From: Novosphingobium pokkalii
GTDB lineage: Bacteria; Pseudomonadota; Alphaproteobacteria; Sphingomonadales; Sphingomonadaceae
NCBI RefSeq assembly: GCF_014652855.1
Contig: NZ_BMZP01000006.1
Coordinates: forward strand, 1 to 64,000
DNA: 64,000 nt
Reading direction: 5' to 3'
Shown: positions 32,927 to 41,945 of the stretch, one piece after another
Numbering within the stretch: position 1 is the stretch's first letter
Layout of the letters: every line of letters starts with the position of its first letter
Notes under the pieces: generated by a model
The model's input: the letters and a program-made list of their open reading frames with translations, nothing else
Database searches by the model: none
Told to the model about the DNA's origin: nothing
Translations under genes and position numbers: made by a program

Positions 32927-35374
32927 ATGATGTTTGCCAGATCCCTTGCCTCGGGCCTTTTACGTTTTCGTTCAACCGCTTCGGCACTGGCTCTGGCCAG
33001 TCTCGCCGTGGCCCTGCCGGCCGGCGGGGCGCAGGCGGCGGATTCCCGGTTCGAACTGATCGGGCCGGATATCAAGGTGATGGTCACGCGCAACGGGCAG
33101 GACCTGCCGATCGGCAGCGTGCCCAGCCTGGCCGAGGGCGACACGCTCAAGATCTCGGCCGCGCTGCCCGGTGACCAGGGGGCGCACCTGATGGTCGTTT
33201 CCGCGTTCCTGCGCGGCGCCACCAATCCCCCGCCGCGCGAATGGATCGGCGTGGCCCGCACCTGGAAGGACAAGGCCAGCGAGCATTCGCTCAACCTGAC
33301 CGTGCCCAAGGGCGCGCGGCAGATGGTGGTGCTGATCGTGCCGGAAACCAACGGCGCGCAAGGCACGCTGATCGATGCGGTGCGCGGCAAGCCCGGCGAA
33401 TTCGTGCGCGCCAGCCAGGATCTCAACCAGGCTTCGCTCGATCACGCACGCCTGATCGCCTTTGTCAGCGCGATCAACGGCGACAACGCCACCCATCCCG
33501 AAGACCTCCAGCGCCAGGCGCCCAACCTGGCGCGCAGCCTGGGCATCAAGCTCAACGAGGATTGCCTGTCCAAGGTGGTGGACCAGCAGGCCTCGTGCCT
33601 GGTGGACGATCGCGACACCCTGGTGCTGAGCGACATCCACACCAATTCGCTGACCGACACGCTGACCGGCGCGCCGACCACGCTGGCCCTGTCGCTAAGC
33701 ACCACCACCCAAGGCGGCGCGGGCCTCTACAGCCCCTACATCGGCGTGGTGCGCGATCTGGCCAAAGTGTTCGGCGCGTTCAGCAACCCGCAGTTCAATT
33801 ACCTGCCCACGCTTTCGGAACTGCATGGCGAAACCGCCTCGCTGAAACTCAACACCGCGCCGTCGTTCAACAAGCCCAAGTCGGTGATGGTCATGGCGAT
33901 GCCGGCGATCGGCGCCGACAGCCCGCCGCAACTGCGCAATCCCACCAAGGGGCCGATCTGCGCGCCGGGCAATGCCCTGGTGCTGCCGGTGGAAGGGGCG
34001 CCGCTGGTCTTTGCCACGGCCTATGCCCATGACATGGCGGTGAAAGTGACCGCGCCCGACGGATCCACCCGCGAGTTTCCCTTGCGACCCCGCCCCGATC
34101 AGGGCGGCTATGCCGTGGTGGCCGACAGCCTGCCGCCGGGCGCCACGCTGGCCATGCACATGCATGGGCGCTGGGGCTTTGATCCGTTCGAAGGGCCGGA
34201 CTACGTGGTGCAGCGGCCCGATGGCGGCACCTGGGCGCGCGCCGCCGGCGCCACCGGGGCGCTGGTGGCCGGGCGCGACAACGAAGTGATCCTGGAAGGC
34301 CCCGCGCCGGGCTGCGTCGACGATGTCAGCCTGCGCCTGGGCAACAGCGCCACGAGCCGCAGCGTCACGTTCCGCGCCGTGGATGCCACCCACCTCGCCG
34401 TGACCGTGCCGCTGGCCGAAGGCGAGACCGGCGAACTGCGCCTGGATGTGCACCAGCAGAGCCTGGGCACCCCGGCCAGCGTCACGCTGCGCGCGCGGGC
34501 GGAAAGCAGCCGGATCGATTCGGTCGATATCCGTGCCGGCGACAGCGAAGCGATGATCACCGGGCAGCGTCTGGAACAGGTCGTTTCGCTGAGCCTGGGC
34601 GATGCCGAGTTCCGCCCCGATGGCCTGGTGCGCGACGGGCGGATCGACCGCCTGCACCTGGCCGTCACCGGCAATGCCCGTGCGGGCGATGCCGGCACCA
34701 CCGCCAAGGCCCAGATCAAGCTGGACGACGGGCGCACCCAGGCGGTGTCGATCCGGATCGGCCCGGCCCGCCCGCGCATCGACCTGATCAGCCGCACGGT
34801 CAACGCCGCGCCGGTGCCGCCGGGCACGCGCGCGCTGCGCTTCGCCTCTGACGACCTCTTGCCCGAAGACGCCGAACTGGTCTTTTCCGTGCGCGCCGGG
34901 GCCAACACCACGCTGGCGAGCAGCGATGCCATCGAAGTGGCGCCGGCCGGAACCCAGACCGGCCTGCGCCTGACCACGGCCAAGGGCCTGATGGCCACGG
35001 ACCCCAGCGTGCTGGTGGCAACGATGCGCGCGGCCGACCTGCCGCCCGCCAGCTTTGGCCCGCTGCGCTATCGCCTGGTCAAGGGCGATGGCCAGCTTGG
35101 CGCCTGGCAGCCGCTGGCCACCATGGCGCGGCTGCCGCGCATCACCGGCTTTGCCTGCGACAGCGGCGGCTCGCTGCCTTGCACGCTGACCGGGCGCAAC
35201 CTGTTCCTGCTCGATGCCGTGGGGGCAGATGGGGATTTCACCCGCGCCGTCACGGTGCAGCCGGGCTTTACCGGATCGAGCCTGAAAGTGCCGCGCCCGG
35301 CCGATGGCGCGCTACACCTGCGCCTGCGCGACGCTCCACAAGCCAAGGTGACATTGCCCGCCAATCCGGGGTAA
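32927..35374 (+). CDS. Secreted protein of unknown function with Ig-like repeats
   Basis: The 815-residue protein has a signal peptide ending GGAQAAD. I do not recognise a family. The N-terminal part (about 40-280) contains mixed alpha/beta sequence with two cysteines in DCLSKVVDQQASCLVDD. The second half looks like successive beta-sandwich modules: several segments such as RIDSVDIRAGDSEAMITGQRL and RITGFACDSGGSLPCTLTGRNL follow the rhythm of IPT/TIG-type Ig-like domains, and paired cysteines occur within single modules. Neither a catalytic motif nor a membrane anchor is evident. A diguanylate cyclase gene starts 10 bp downstream on the same strand, so the two are probably cotranscribed. A surface or periplasmic binding or scaffold protein is plausible. 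Confidence 0.75.
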   Translation: MMFARSLASGLLRFRSTASALALASLAVALPAGGAQAADSRFELIGPDIKVMVTRNGQDLPIGSVPSLAEGDTLKISAALPGDQGAHLMVVSAFLRGATNPPPREWIGVARTWKDKASEHSLNLTVPKGARQMVVLIVPETNGAQGTLIDAVRGKPGEFVRASQDLNQASLDHARLIAFVSAINGDNATHPEDLQRQAPNLARSLGIKLNEDCLSKVVDQQASCLVDDRDTLVLSDIHTNSLTDTLTGAPTTLALSLSTTTQGGAGLYSPYIGVVRDLAKVFGAFSNPQFNYLPTLSELHGETASLKLNTAPSFNKPKSVMVMAMPAIGADSPPQLRNPTKGPICAPGNALVLPVEGAPLVFATAYAHDMAVKVTAPDGSTREFPLRPRPDQGGYAVVADSLPPGATLAMHMHGRWGFDPFEGPDYVVQRPDGGTWARAAGATGALVAGRDNEVILEGPAPGCVDDVSLRLGNSATSRSVTFRAVDATHLAVTVPLAEGETGELRLDVHQQSLGTPASVTLRARAESSRIDSVDIRAGDSEAMITGQRLEQVVSLSLGDAEFRPDGLVRDGRIDRLHLAVTGNARAGDAGTTAKAQIKLDDGRTQAVSIRIGPARPRIDLISRTVNAAPVPPGTRALRFASDDLLPEDAELVFSVRAGANTTLASSDAIEVAPAGTQTGLRLTTAKGLMATDPSVLVATMRAADLPPASFGPLRYRLVKGDGQLGAWQPLATMARLPRITGFACDSGGSLPCTLTGRNLFLLDAVGADGDFTRAVTVQPGFTGSSLKVPRPADGALHLRLRDAPQAKVTLPANPG

Positions 35375-35384
35375 GACTTGCGCC

Positions 35385-36404
35385 ATGGATGATCTGTTCA
35401 CCCGCATCTCGGAAACCGTTCAGGACGCCAACACCACCGAATCCCTGACCCGCGCGCTGCTGGAGCTGTTGCAGCGCGTGACCGGGCTGGAAAGTACCTA
35501 TCTCACCCGCGTGGACGAAGCCGCCGGGGTGCAGACAGTGCTGTACGCCTGCAACGGGCGGGGCATGGACATTCCGGAAAACTTCTCGGTGCCCTGGCAT
35601 GACACGCTGTGCCGCCGTGCGCTGGCGCAGGACCATCTGGTGTGCACCGACGTCAGCGCCTGCTGGCCCGAAGTGGAGGCGGCCAAGGCGCTGAAGATCG
35701 CGACTTATATCACCACGCCGCTGCGCCTGGCAGACGGCACGCTGGTGGGCACGCTGTGCGGCACCAGCCGCACGCCCACGCCGGTGACCGAAGAGGGCCG
35801 CCAGGTGCTGACGCTGTTCGGCATGCTGATCCTGCGCCAGATCGAACGCGAAACACTGCTGGCACAGTTGCACGAAGCCAACCGACAACTGGAGCGGCAA
35901 TCGCGCACCGATCCGCTGACCGGCCTGCCCAATCGTCGCGCCCTGCTGCACGAGATGGAGCGCCTGTTTGCCATGGCGCGGCGGGTGGAGCGCACGGTGC
36001 TGGTCGCCTTCCTGGACCTGGACGGTTTCAAGGCGATCAACGACCAGCACGGCCATGACGCCGGCGATCGCTTTCTGGTGCAGATCGGCCGCCGCCTGGA
36101 AGCGGGGCTGCGCAACGCCGATTGCATCGGCCGCCTGGGCGGCGATGAATTCGTGGCGATCGGGCTTGGCCCGCCGCTGGATGACGGCCCGCAAGGCGCG
36201 GTTCATGCCTGGCACGCCCGGCTCACGCCGCTGACCTGCGGGGAATACGATCTGGAAACCTGCCGGATCGCCTATCCCGGCGCCAGCGTGGGCGTGATCA
36301 GCGCCGATCCGCGCACCCTGACGCCAGAAGACGCGCTGCGCCTGGCCGACGCCGCTATGTACGAAGACAAGCGGCGGCGCCGGGAAGCGGTCACAGTGTC
36401 TTGA
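35385..36404 (+). CDS. GAF-GGDEF diguanylate cyclase
   Basis: The 339-residue soluble protein has an N-terminal GAF domain (about 5-155) joined by a helix (QLHEANRQLERQ) to a GGDEF domain. The catalytic site is an intact GGDEF at 252-256, and the product-inhibition site RxxD (RNAD, 243-246) lies five residues before it, so it should synthesise c-di-GMP with feedback control. The GAF domain has cysteines (DTLCRRALAQDHLVCTDVSACW) that could sense redox state or a ligand. It lies 10 bp after the secreted protein and probably in its operon. Its last 14 bases overlap the convergent 3-hydroxyisobutyrate dehydrogenase gene. Confidence 0.92.
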   Translation: MDDLFTRISETVQDANTTESLTRALLELLQRVTGLESTYLTRVDEAAGVQTVLYACNGRGMDIPENFSVPWHDTLCRRALAQDHLVCTDVSACWPEVEAAKALKIATYITTPLRLADGTLVGTLCGTSRTPTPVTEEGRQVLTLFGMLILRQIERETLLAQLHEANRQLERQSRTDPLTGLPNRRALLHEMERLFAMARRVERTVLVAFLDLDGFKAINDQHGHDAGDRFLVQIGRRLEAGLRNADCIGRLGGDEFVAIGLGPPLDDGPQGAVHAWHARLTPLTCGEYDLETCRIAYPGASVGVISADPRTLTPEDALRLADAAMYEDKRRRREAVTVS

Positions 36405-37263
36405 TGATCGCCGAAAAATCCTGCCCGGCATGGCCATCGGCGGCAAACGCGGCATAGAGCTTTTCCGCCAGGTGGCCCATCGGCACCGGTGCGCCGGCCT
36501 CTTCCGCCGCACCCATCGCCAGGCGCAAGTCCTTGAGCATCAGCGCCGTGGCAAAGCCGCCCTGATAGCCGTTGTCGGCCGGGGTCTGCGGGCCGACGCC
36601 GGGCACCGGGCAATAGCTGGTCATCGACCAAGACTGGCCGGACGCCTTTGACGCGATGTCGTAGAACGTCTGCAAGTCCAGCCCCAGCCGTTCGGCGAGG
36701 CGGAAGCTTTCGCAGGTGGCCACCATCGTCGCGCCCAGCAGCATGTTGTTGCAGATCTTGGCCGCCTGCCCGGCACCGGCGGCGCCGGCATGGATCACCG
36801 CCTTGCCCATCGCCGCCAGGATCGGCTCGGCCGCCGCGAATGCCGCATCCGTGCCGCCGACCATGAACGTCAGCGTGCCGCCGCGCGCCGCCGCGATGCC
36901 GCCGGAAACCGGGGCATCCACGATCGGGTGGCCCGCCGCGCTCGCCACCTCGGCCAGCCGCCGCGCAGTGGCGACATCGATGGTGGAGCAATCGATCAGC
37001 AGGGCGCCGGCTGGGGCCGTGCCGATCACCTGGTTTTCGATCACGTCACCCACGATAGCCCCGTTGGGCAGCATCGTCACCACCACGTCGGCGCCTGTCA
37101 CGGCATCGGCCACGGTGGAACAGGGCGTGCAGCCCGCTTCCTGCGCGGCAGCGAGCGCGGGCGCGGACAGATCGAACGCGCGCACCTGGTGGCCCGCCTT
37201 GGCGAGGTTGGCGGCCATGCCGCCGCCCATGTTGCCCAGGCCAATGAATGCAATTGCCGCCAT
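36391..37263 (-). CDS. mmsB: 3-hydroxyisobutyrate dehydrogenase
   Basis: The 290-residue cytoplasmic enzyme oxidises 3-hydroxyisobutyrate to methylmalonate semialdehyde in valine breakdown, using NAD. The N-terminal Rossmann motif is IGLGNMGGGMAANLAKAGH. The substrate loop is DAPVSGGIAAARGGTLTFMVGG, and the catalytic lysine is in GAAGAGQAAKICNNMLLG. The start at 37263 follows GGGAGAGG and is preferred over an ATG 24 bases upstream. It ends the operon that begins with the acyl-CoA dehydrogenase. An inverted-repeat block separates it from the enoyl-CoA hydratase, so it may be expressed at a different level from the others. Confidence 0.93.
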   Translation of the reverse strand: MAAIAFIGLGNMGGGMAANLAKAGHQVRAFDLSAPALAAAQEAGCTPCSTVADAVTGADVVVTMLPNGAIVGDVIENQVIGTAPAGALLIDCSTIDVATARRLAEVASAAGHPIVDAPVSGGIAAARGGTLTFMVGGTDAAFAAAEPILAAMGKAVIHAGAAGAGQAAKICNNMLLGATMVATCESFRLAERLGLDLQTFYDIASKASGQSWSMTSYCPVPGVGPQTPADNGYQGGFATALMLKDLRLAMGAAEEAGAPVPMGHLAEKLYAAFAADGHAGQDFSAIIKTL

Positions 37264-37309
37264 GGCAGCCTCTCCCGTTGTAAGCATTGCTGGTATTGAT
37301 CGAAGCGGC

Positions 37310-37395
37310 GTTCGGCATCGGCCCGCTCCCCCGCCTGGCCTTCCAGCGGTGCTATCCTGTGGGAGGCCGGGTGGGGGAGCGGGCTGGTGCCGAAC
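37310..37395. repeat. Long imperfect inverted repeat between valine-catabolism genes
   Basis: The left arm 37310-37340 (starting GTTCGGCATCGGCCCGCTCC) and the right arm 37365-37395 (ending GGGCTGGTGCCGAAC) are reverse complements with only a few mismatches over 31 bases, with 24 bases between. The size and two-arm structure resemble a REP doublet rather than a simple terminator. It abuts a second perfect stem at 37396-37427. Confidence 0.65.
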
Positions 37396-37427
37396 ATCGG
37401 GATTTCCGGCTGGCCGGAAATCCCGAT
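37396..37427 (-). terminator. Perfect 14-bp hairpin after enoyl-CoA hydratase
   Basis: ATCGGGATTTCCGG (37396-37409) is perfectly complementary to CCGGAAATCCCGAT (37414-37427) around a four-base loop, 8 bp beyond the stop of the enoyl-CoA hydratase on its coding strand. There is no T-run. It probably attenuates transcription into mmsB or protects the upstream mRNA. Confidence 0.6.
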
Positions 37428-37434
37428 CGGATGG

Positions 37435-38217
37435 TCAACGCCCCTGCCAGACGCCGGCGCGCTTTTCCACGAAAGCGGCCATGCCTTCGGCCTTGTCCTG
37501 CGTGGCGGTGAGCACCTGGAACATGCGGCGTTCGGCCAGCAGGCCCTGGTCCAGCGTGGTTTCGAACGCCAGGTTGACCATTTCCTTGTTCATCAGCGCG
37601 GCCAGCGGCGGCATGGCGGCAATGGTCTGCGCGGCTTTCAGCGCTTCGGGCAGCAGATCGGCGTGCGGCACCACGCGGCTGACCAGGCCGCCGCGTTCGG
37701 CTTCGGCGGCGTCCATCATCCGCCCGGTCAGGCACATGTCCATCGCCTTGGCCTTGCCCACGGCGCGGGCCAGGCGCTGCGAGCCGCCCATGCCCGGCGC
37801 CACGCCCAGCTTGATTTCCGGCTGGCCGAACTTTGCGTTCTCGCTGGCGATGATGAAATCGGCCATCATCGCCAGTTCGCAGCCACCGCCCAGGGCAAAG
37901 CCGTTGACCGCCGCGATCCACGGCTTGCGCGTGGCCTTGACCAGCTTGCTGGTCCAGCCTTCGAAGAAATCCTCGGCATAGAATTCGGCCGCCGGCTTGT
38001 CGGCCATTTCCTTGATATCGGCCCCGGCGGCAAAGGCCTTGTCGCCGCTGCCGGTCAGGACCGCGCAGCGCTGTGCCGGATCGGCCTGGAACGCGGCAAA
38101 GGCGGTGATCAGGTCGGCCAGCACCTGGCTGCTCAAGGCATTGAGCGCCTGCGGCCGGTTGAGCGTGATCAGCGTGACGGCGCCCTGGGTTTCGACCAGG
38201 ATCGTTTCATAGCTCAT
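37435..38217 (-). CDS. Enoyl-CoA hydratase (crotonase family)
   Basis: The 260-residue protein has the crotonase oxyanion motifs [10 protein letters not shown] and [17 protein letters not shown], plus both catalytic glutamates in the CELAM and [19 protein letters not shown] segments. It hydrates 2-enoyl-CoA esters; in this operon the substrate is expected to be methacrylyl-CoA from valine. The start at 38217 is chosen because its ATG overlaps the stop of the preceding gene (ATGA). A start 12 bases upstream is possible but loses this coupling. Confidence 0.93.
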   Translation of the reverse strand: MSYETILVETQGAVTLITLNRPQALNALSSQVLADLITAFAAFQADPAQRCAVLTGSGDKAFAAGADIKEMADKPAAEFYAEDFFEGWTSKLVKATRKPWIAAVNGFALGGGCELAMMADFIIASENAKFGQPEIKLGVAPGMGGSQRLARAVGKAKAMDMCLTGRMMDAAEAERGGLVSRVVPHADLLPEALKAAQTIAAMPPLAALMNKEMVNLAFETTLDQGLLAERRMFQVLTATQDKAEGMAAFVEKRAGVWQGR

Positions 38218-39299
38218 AACGGGGTCCATTCCTCTTGCTGCGGCCCATCCCTGTTAACCGAAAGCGGCGCAAAGATCGCATCGAGTTCGTCCGGCGCCAC
38301 GCCATCTGGGCTGGCCGGGTTCCAGCGCGGGCTGTTGTCCTTGTCAACGATCACCGCGCGCACGCCTTCGGCAAAATCGGGCCGCACGATCATGCGGCCG
38401 CCGATGCGGTATTCCATCGCCATGTTCGCCGCGAAATCAGGCAAGGTCAGGCTGGTGGCAAGCTGGCGCAGCGACACCGCGCAGGAAAACGGCGCACGGG
38501 TGTTCAAGGTGGCCAGGGTTTCCTGCGCGAAGGGCGACGGATCGCGGGCCAGCGAGGCAAGGATTTCGGCTAGGCTGTCATGGCTGAAATGGCGCGCGAT
38601 GGCCTCCGCCCACGCTGCGATCGGCGCCGGGCCGGGGGTGGCGGCCAAGGCATCGAGCGCCTGGCCGACGCTCTCGCCCGCCGCGATGCGGGCCTTGGCC
38701 TGGGCCAGTGCGGCTTCGTCCAGATAGTGCGTGGCAAGGCCCGCCCAGAGGCATTCGGCGCCGTCGAGCCGCGCGCCGGTCAGTGCCAGATATTGTCCCA
38801 GCCGGCCTTGCAGGCGCGAAAGATACCAGCCGCCGCCCACGTCGGGAAACAGGCCGATGCCGGTCTCGGGCATGGCCAGGCGCGTCTTGGCGGTGGCCAC
38901 GCGCCAGCGCGCCGGCTGGGAAATGCCCACGCCCCCGCCCATGGTGATGCCGTCCATGAACGCCACCACCGGCTTGGCATACGTGAACAGCAAGTGGTTG
39001 AGGCGGTATTCGTGGAAGAAGAATTCCCGTCCGCGCGCGCCGCCGTCTTCCAGCGCGGAGCCGCGCAGCAGGGCAATGTCGCCACCCGCGCAAAACCCGC
39101 GCGACAGCTTGGGATCGCCATCGGGCGCGGGCGCGTGGTCGATGATCACGGCGGTGATCGCCGGATCGTCGCGCCAGGCGAGCAGCGCGTCGGTCATCGC
39201 CTTGACCATCGGCAGAGTCAGCGCGTGGATCGCGCGCGGGCGGTTGAGCGAGAGAATGCCGGCCGCGCCATCGCGGCGCACGATCACGTCAGGGGTCAT
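38214..39299 (-). CDS. 3-hydroxyisobutyryl-CoA hydrolase
   Basis: The 361-residue protein belongs to the crotonase superfamily but has the longer C-terminus typical of HIBYL-CoA hydrolases. Signature segments are [36 protein letters not shown] and [23 protein letters not shown]. It splits 3-hydroxyisobutyryl-CoA to the free acid and CoA, the step between the enoyl-CoA hydratase and MmsB. Both its ends overlap neighbours as ATGA, so translation of the three genes is coupled. Confidence 0.92.
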   Translation of the reverse strand: MTPDVIVRRDGAAGILSLNRPRAIHALTLPMVKAMTDALLAWRDDPAITAVIIDHAPAPDGDPKLSRGFCAGGDIALLRGSALEDGGARGREFFFHEYRLNHLLFTYAKPVVAFMDGITMGGGVGISQPARWRVATAKTRLAMPETGIGLFPDVGGGWYLSRLQGRLGQYLALTGARLDGAECLWAGLATHYLDEAALAQAKARIAAGESVGQALDALAATPGPAPIAAWAEAIARHFSHDSLAEILASLARDPSPFAQETLATLNTRAPFSCAVSLRQLATSLTLPDFAANMAMEYRIGGRMIVRPDFAEGVRAVIVDKDNSPRWNPASPDGVAPDELDAIFAPLSVNRDGPQQEEWTPL

Positions 39300-40438
39300 T
39301 GCAGCAGGTCCCGGCCCACGATCAGGCGCATGACTTCGTTGGTCCCTTCCAGAATGCGGTGCACGCGCAAGTCGCGCCAGAAGCGTTCGATCGGATAGTC
39401 GCGCAGATAGCCATAGCCGCCGAACATCTGGAGCGCGCGATCGACCACGGCCGAGCCGGTATCGGTGGCAAAGCGCTTGGCCATGGCGGAAAAGCGCGTC
39501 TTGTCCGGCGCACCGGCAGTGACCTTGGCCGCGGCGAGATAGAGCAGCGCGCGCGCCGCTTCGAGTTCGGTGGCCATGTCGGCCAGCACGAACTGGGTGT
39601 TCTGGAATTCGGCCAGGGCGCGGCCGAACTGGCGGCGCTCTTTCACGTATGCGATGGCTTCATCCAGGCAGCGCTGCGCCCCGCCGAGCGAGCAGGCGCC
39701 GATATTGAGCCGCCCGCCATCGAGCCCGGCCATGGCGATGCGGAACCCCTCGCCCTCTGTCCCCAGGCGGTTGCCGACCGGCACGCGCACGTTGTCGAGG
39801 ATCACTTGCGCGGTGGGCGAGGCATTCCAGCCGAGCTTGCGTTCGGGCGCGCCGAACGACAGGCCGGGCGTGTCCTTTTCCACCAGCACGCAGGAAATGC
39901 CGCGCGGCCCGGCTTCCCCGGTGCGGACCATGATCAGGTAGAGATCGTTGACCCCGCCGCCGGAAATGAACTGCTTCGTTCCATTGAGCACATAGTGATC
40001 GCCGTCCAGCCGCGCGGTGGTGGCGAGCGCGGCCGCGTCGGACCCGGAGCCAGGCTCGGTCAGGCAGTAGGAGCCGAGCTTGTCCATCGCCAGCAGGCCG
40101 GAGAGATGCTGCGCCTTGAGCTCTGGCGAGCCATAGCTGTCGAGCATCCAGGCGGCCATGTTGTGGATCGACAGGAACGCGGCGGTGGTGGGGCAGCCAT
40201 AGGCCATCGCCTCGAACACCAGGGCCGCTTCCAGCCGGCCGAGGCCGACGCCGCCGCCCGCCTCGGACACATAGATGCCGCCCAGGCCCAGCTCGCCCGT
40301 GGCGCGCAGCACGTCGCGCGGGAACGTGTGTTCCTCGTCCCAGCGGGCGGCATGGGGGGTGATCGCTTCGGCAGTGAACCGGCGTGTCATGTCCTGAATG
40401 GCAAGCTGGTCTTCGGTCAGGGCAAATGCCTGAGACAT
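39296..40438 (-). CDS. Acyl-CoA dehydrogenase (probably isobutyryl-CoA)
   Basis: The 380-residue flavoenzyme has the family motifs YCLTEPGSGSDAAAL for FAD and substrate contact, and the C-terminal FGGYGYLRDYPIERFWRDLRV and ILEGTNEVMRLIVGRDLL, where the glutamate of EGTNE is the likely catalytic base. In operon context it should oxidise isobutyryl-CoA to methacrylyl-CoA. The start at 40438 follows an AGGAGC ribosome site; the long upstream extension lacks any acyl-CoA dehydrogenase sequence and is rejected. It leads the valine operon. The 190 bp before it hold the promoter region and the end of the sugar importer gene. Confidence 0.92.
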   Translation of the reverse strand: MSQAFALTEDQLAIQDMTRRFTAEAITPHAARWDEEHTFPRDVLRATGELGLGGIYVSEAGGGVGLGRLEAALVFEAMAYGCPTTAAFLSIHNMAAWMLDSYGSPELKAQHLSGLLAMDKLGSYCLTEPGSGSDAAALATTARLDGDHYVLNGTKQFISGGGVNDLYLIMVRTGEAGPRGISCVLVEKDTPGLSFGAPERKLGWNASPTAQVILDNVRVPVGNRLGTEGEGFRIAMAGLDGGRLNIGACSLGGAQRCLDEAIAYVKERRQFGRALAEFQNTQFVLADMATELEAARALLYLAAAKVTAGAPDKTRFSAMAKRFATDTGSAVVDRALQMFGGYGYLRDYPIERFWRDLRVHRILEGTNEVMRLIVGRDLLQ

Positions 40439-40591
40439 CAAGGGCGCTCCTGCTCCCGCAGCAAAGGCGGTGGTTCTGTTTGGCGGCACCATGGCCCAGC
40501 GGGGATAGGCGCACAAATGCCTTTTTGGTCGCATCGGTTGTGCAAAAAAGGGGACACGACCCCATGGTCGCGCCCCCTTCCCGTGCATGCA

Positions 40592-40609
40592 ACTGGCAGG
40601 TTTGCCAGT
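40592..40609 (-). terminator. Hairpin after the FucP-type importer gene
   Basis: ACTGGCA (40592-40598) pairs with TGCCAGT (40603-40609) around GGTT, 20 bp beyond the stop of the importer. It probably ends the beta-glucan operon before the valine operon. A tandem CTGGCCGATCG / CTGGCCGATC repeat (40610-40630) lies between the hairpin and the stop codon. Confidence 0.5.
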
Positions 40610-40628
40610 CTGGCCGATCGCTGGCCGA

Positions 40629-41921
40629 TCAGGCGACCGGTCGCCGCGCGTACCAGCCATAGCTGGCAATCACCGCATAGCAGACCGCCGGGATCGCCAG
40701 CGCCAGTGCCAGGCTGTGCGTTACGTCAGCCACGCCGCCGGTCAGCAGCGGCAGGACCGCGCCGCCGAAGATCGCCACGTTGATGATGCCCGAACCATCG
40801 GCCGCGCGCGCGCCCAGCTTTTCGCAGGCGAGGCTGAAGATGGTGGGGAACATGATCGAGTTCATCAGGCCGATGGCGAGCAGGCTGTAGCCCGACACGA
40901 CGCCATTGGTGTGGGTGGACAGCGCTATCAAGGCAATCGCGAGGATCGCGTTGAACGCGAGCGCCTTGCCCGGTGCAACCTTGCGCAGCACGGCCGAGCC
41001 GATGAAGCGGCCAACCATGGCCCCGCCCCAGTAGACGCTGATGAGCTTGCCCGCAGCGGCTTCTTCCAGGCCCATGACATGGGCCTGGCGCAGATAGTTG
41101 ACGATCAGCGAGCCGATCGAGACTTCGGCGCCGACGTAGAGGAAGATGCACAGCGCGCCAAAGCCGAAGCGCGGGCGCTTGAGCAGATCGAGCCCGGCCA
41201 GACCGCCGGATTGGGTGTGCTTTTCAGCCGGCAGGCGATTGCGGAACGACCACACCACTGCCGCGACCAGCGCCAGCGCGACGGCCAGGCCGATATAGCC
41301 CTTCACGATCGCGCCGCTTTCCGCCGTGCGATAGGCATCGAGCGCCGGGCCGGTGAGATCGGCGGCCGAAACCTTGGCCAGGCTGCCGAGGATCAGCGCG
41401 GCGCCGAACCAGGGAAACAGCGTGGTGCCCAGCGAATTGAACGCCTGGGCAAAAGTCAGGCGGCTGGATGCGGTGCGCGCCGGGCCAAGCAGCGAGATCA
41501 GCGGGTTGGCCACGACCTGGACCACCACCACGCCGCTGGCCAGCACGAACAGCGCGAGCAGGAACACGCCATAGGTGGCGCTTTGCGAAGCCGGGATGAA
41601 CAGCAGGCAGCCAGCCATCATCGTCAGCAGACCCACGACCGCGCCGCGCATGTAGCCGATGCGCTTGACCAGGCGGGCGCCGGGAATGCCGATCACGGCA
41701 TAGGCGGTGAAGAAGCAGAACTGCACCAGCATCGCCTGGGTGTAGTTCAGCGTGAACAGTTCCTTGAGCTTGGGAATGATCACGTCGTTGAGCGAAGTGA
41801 TCCCGCCAAAGATGAAGAACAGCCCGATGACGAAGACCTGCAACTGCGGGGCGTCGATATGGGCGGCTCCGTCCGGGCCGTCGGGATGGGCGCCCGCAGC
41901 AAGATCGGGGGCAAGGGCCAT
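40629..41921 (-). CDS. FucP/GluP-type sugar:H+ symporter (MFS)
   Basis: The 430-residue inner-membrane protein has about 12 hydrophobic segments and the FHS-family signature early on (FIFGGITSLNDVIIPKLKELFTLNYTQAMLVQFCFFTAYAV). Members carry fucose, glucose/galactose or N-acetylglucosamine with protons. Because it is the last gene after a GH3 beta-glucosidase (24-bp gap), glucose released from beta-glucans is the most likely cargo; that is inferred from context. The start at 41921 is preceded by AGGAGAG. Confidence 0.9.
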   Translation of the reverse strand: MALAPDLAAGAHPDGPDGAAHIDAPQLQVFVIGLFFIFGGITSLNDVIIPKLKELFTLNYTQAMLVQFCFFTAYAVIGIPGARLVKRIGYMRGAVVGLLTMMAGCLLFIPASQSATYGVFLLALFVLASGVVVVQVVANPLISLLGPARTASSRLTFAQAFNSLGTTLFPWFGAALILGSLAKVSAADLTGPALDAYRTAESGAIVKGYIGLAVALALVAAVVWSFRNRLPAEKHTQSGGLAGLDLLKRPRFGFGALCIFLYVGAEVSIGSLIVNYLRQAHVMGLEEAAAGKLISVYWGGAMVGRFIGSAVLRKVAPGKALAFNAILAIALIALSTHTNGVVSGYSLLAIGLMNSIMFPTIFSLACEKLGARAADGSGIINVAIFGGAVLPLLTGGVADVTHSLALALAIPAVCYAVIASYGWYARRPVA

Positions 41922-41945
41922 GGTGATGTCTCTCCTAACGCTCCC

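Noticed and set aside
40511..40551. GCACAA...TTGTGC and CCTTTTT...AAAAAAGG, overlapping inverted repeats upstream of the acyl-CoA dehydrogenase, possibly an attenuator
   Set aside because: The arms are short and interleaved, no leader peptide is present, and such pairs can arise by chance. It was not strong enough to list.
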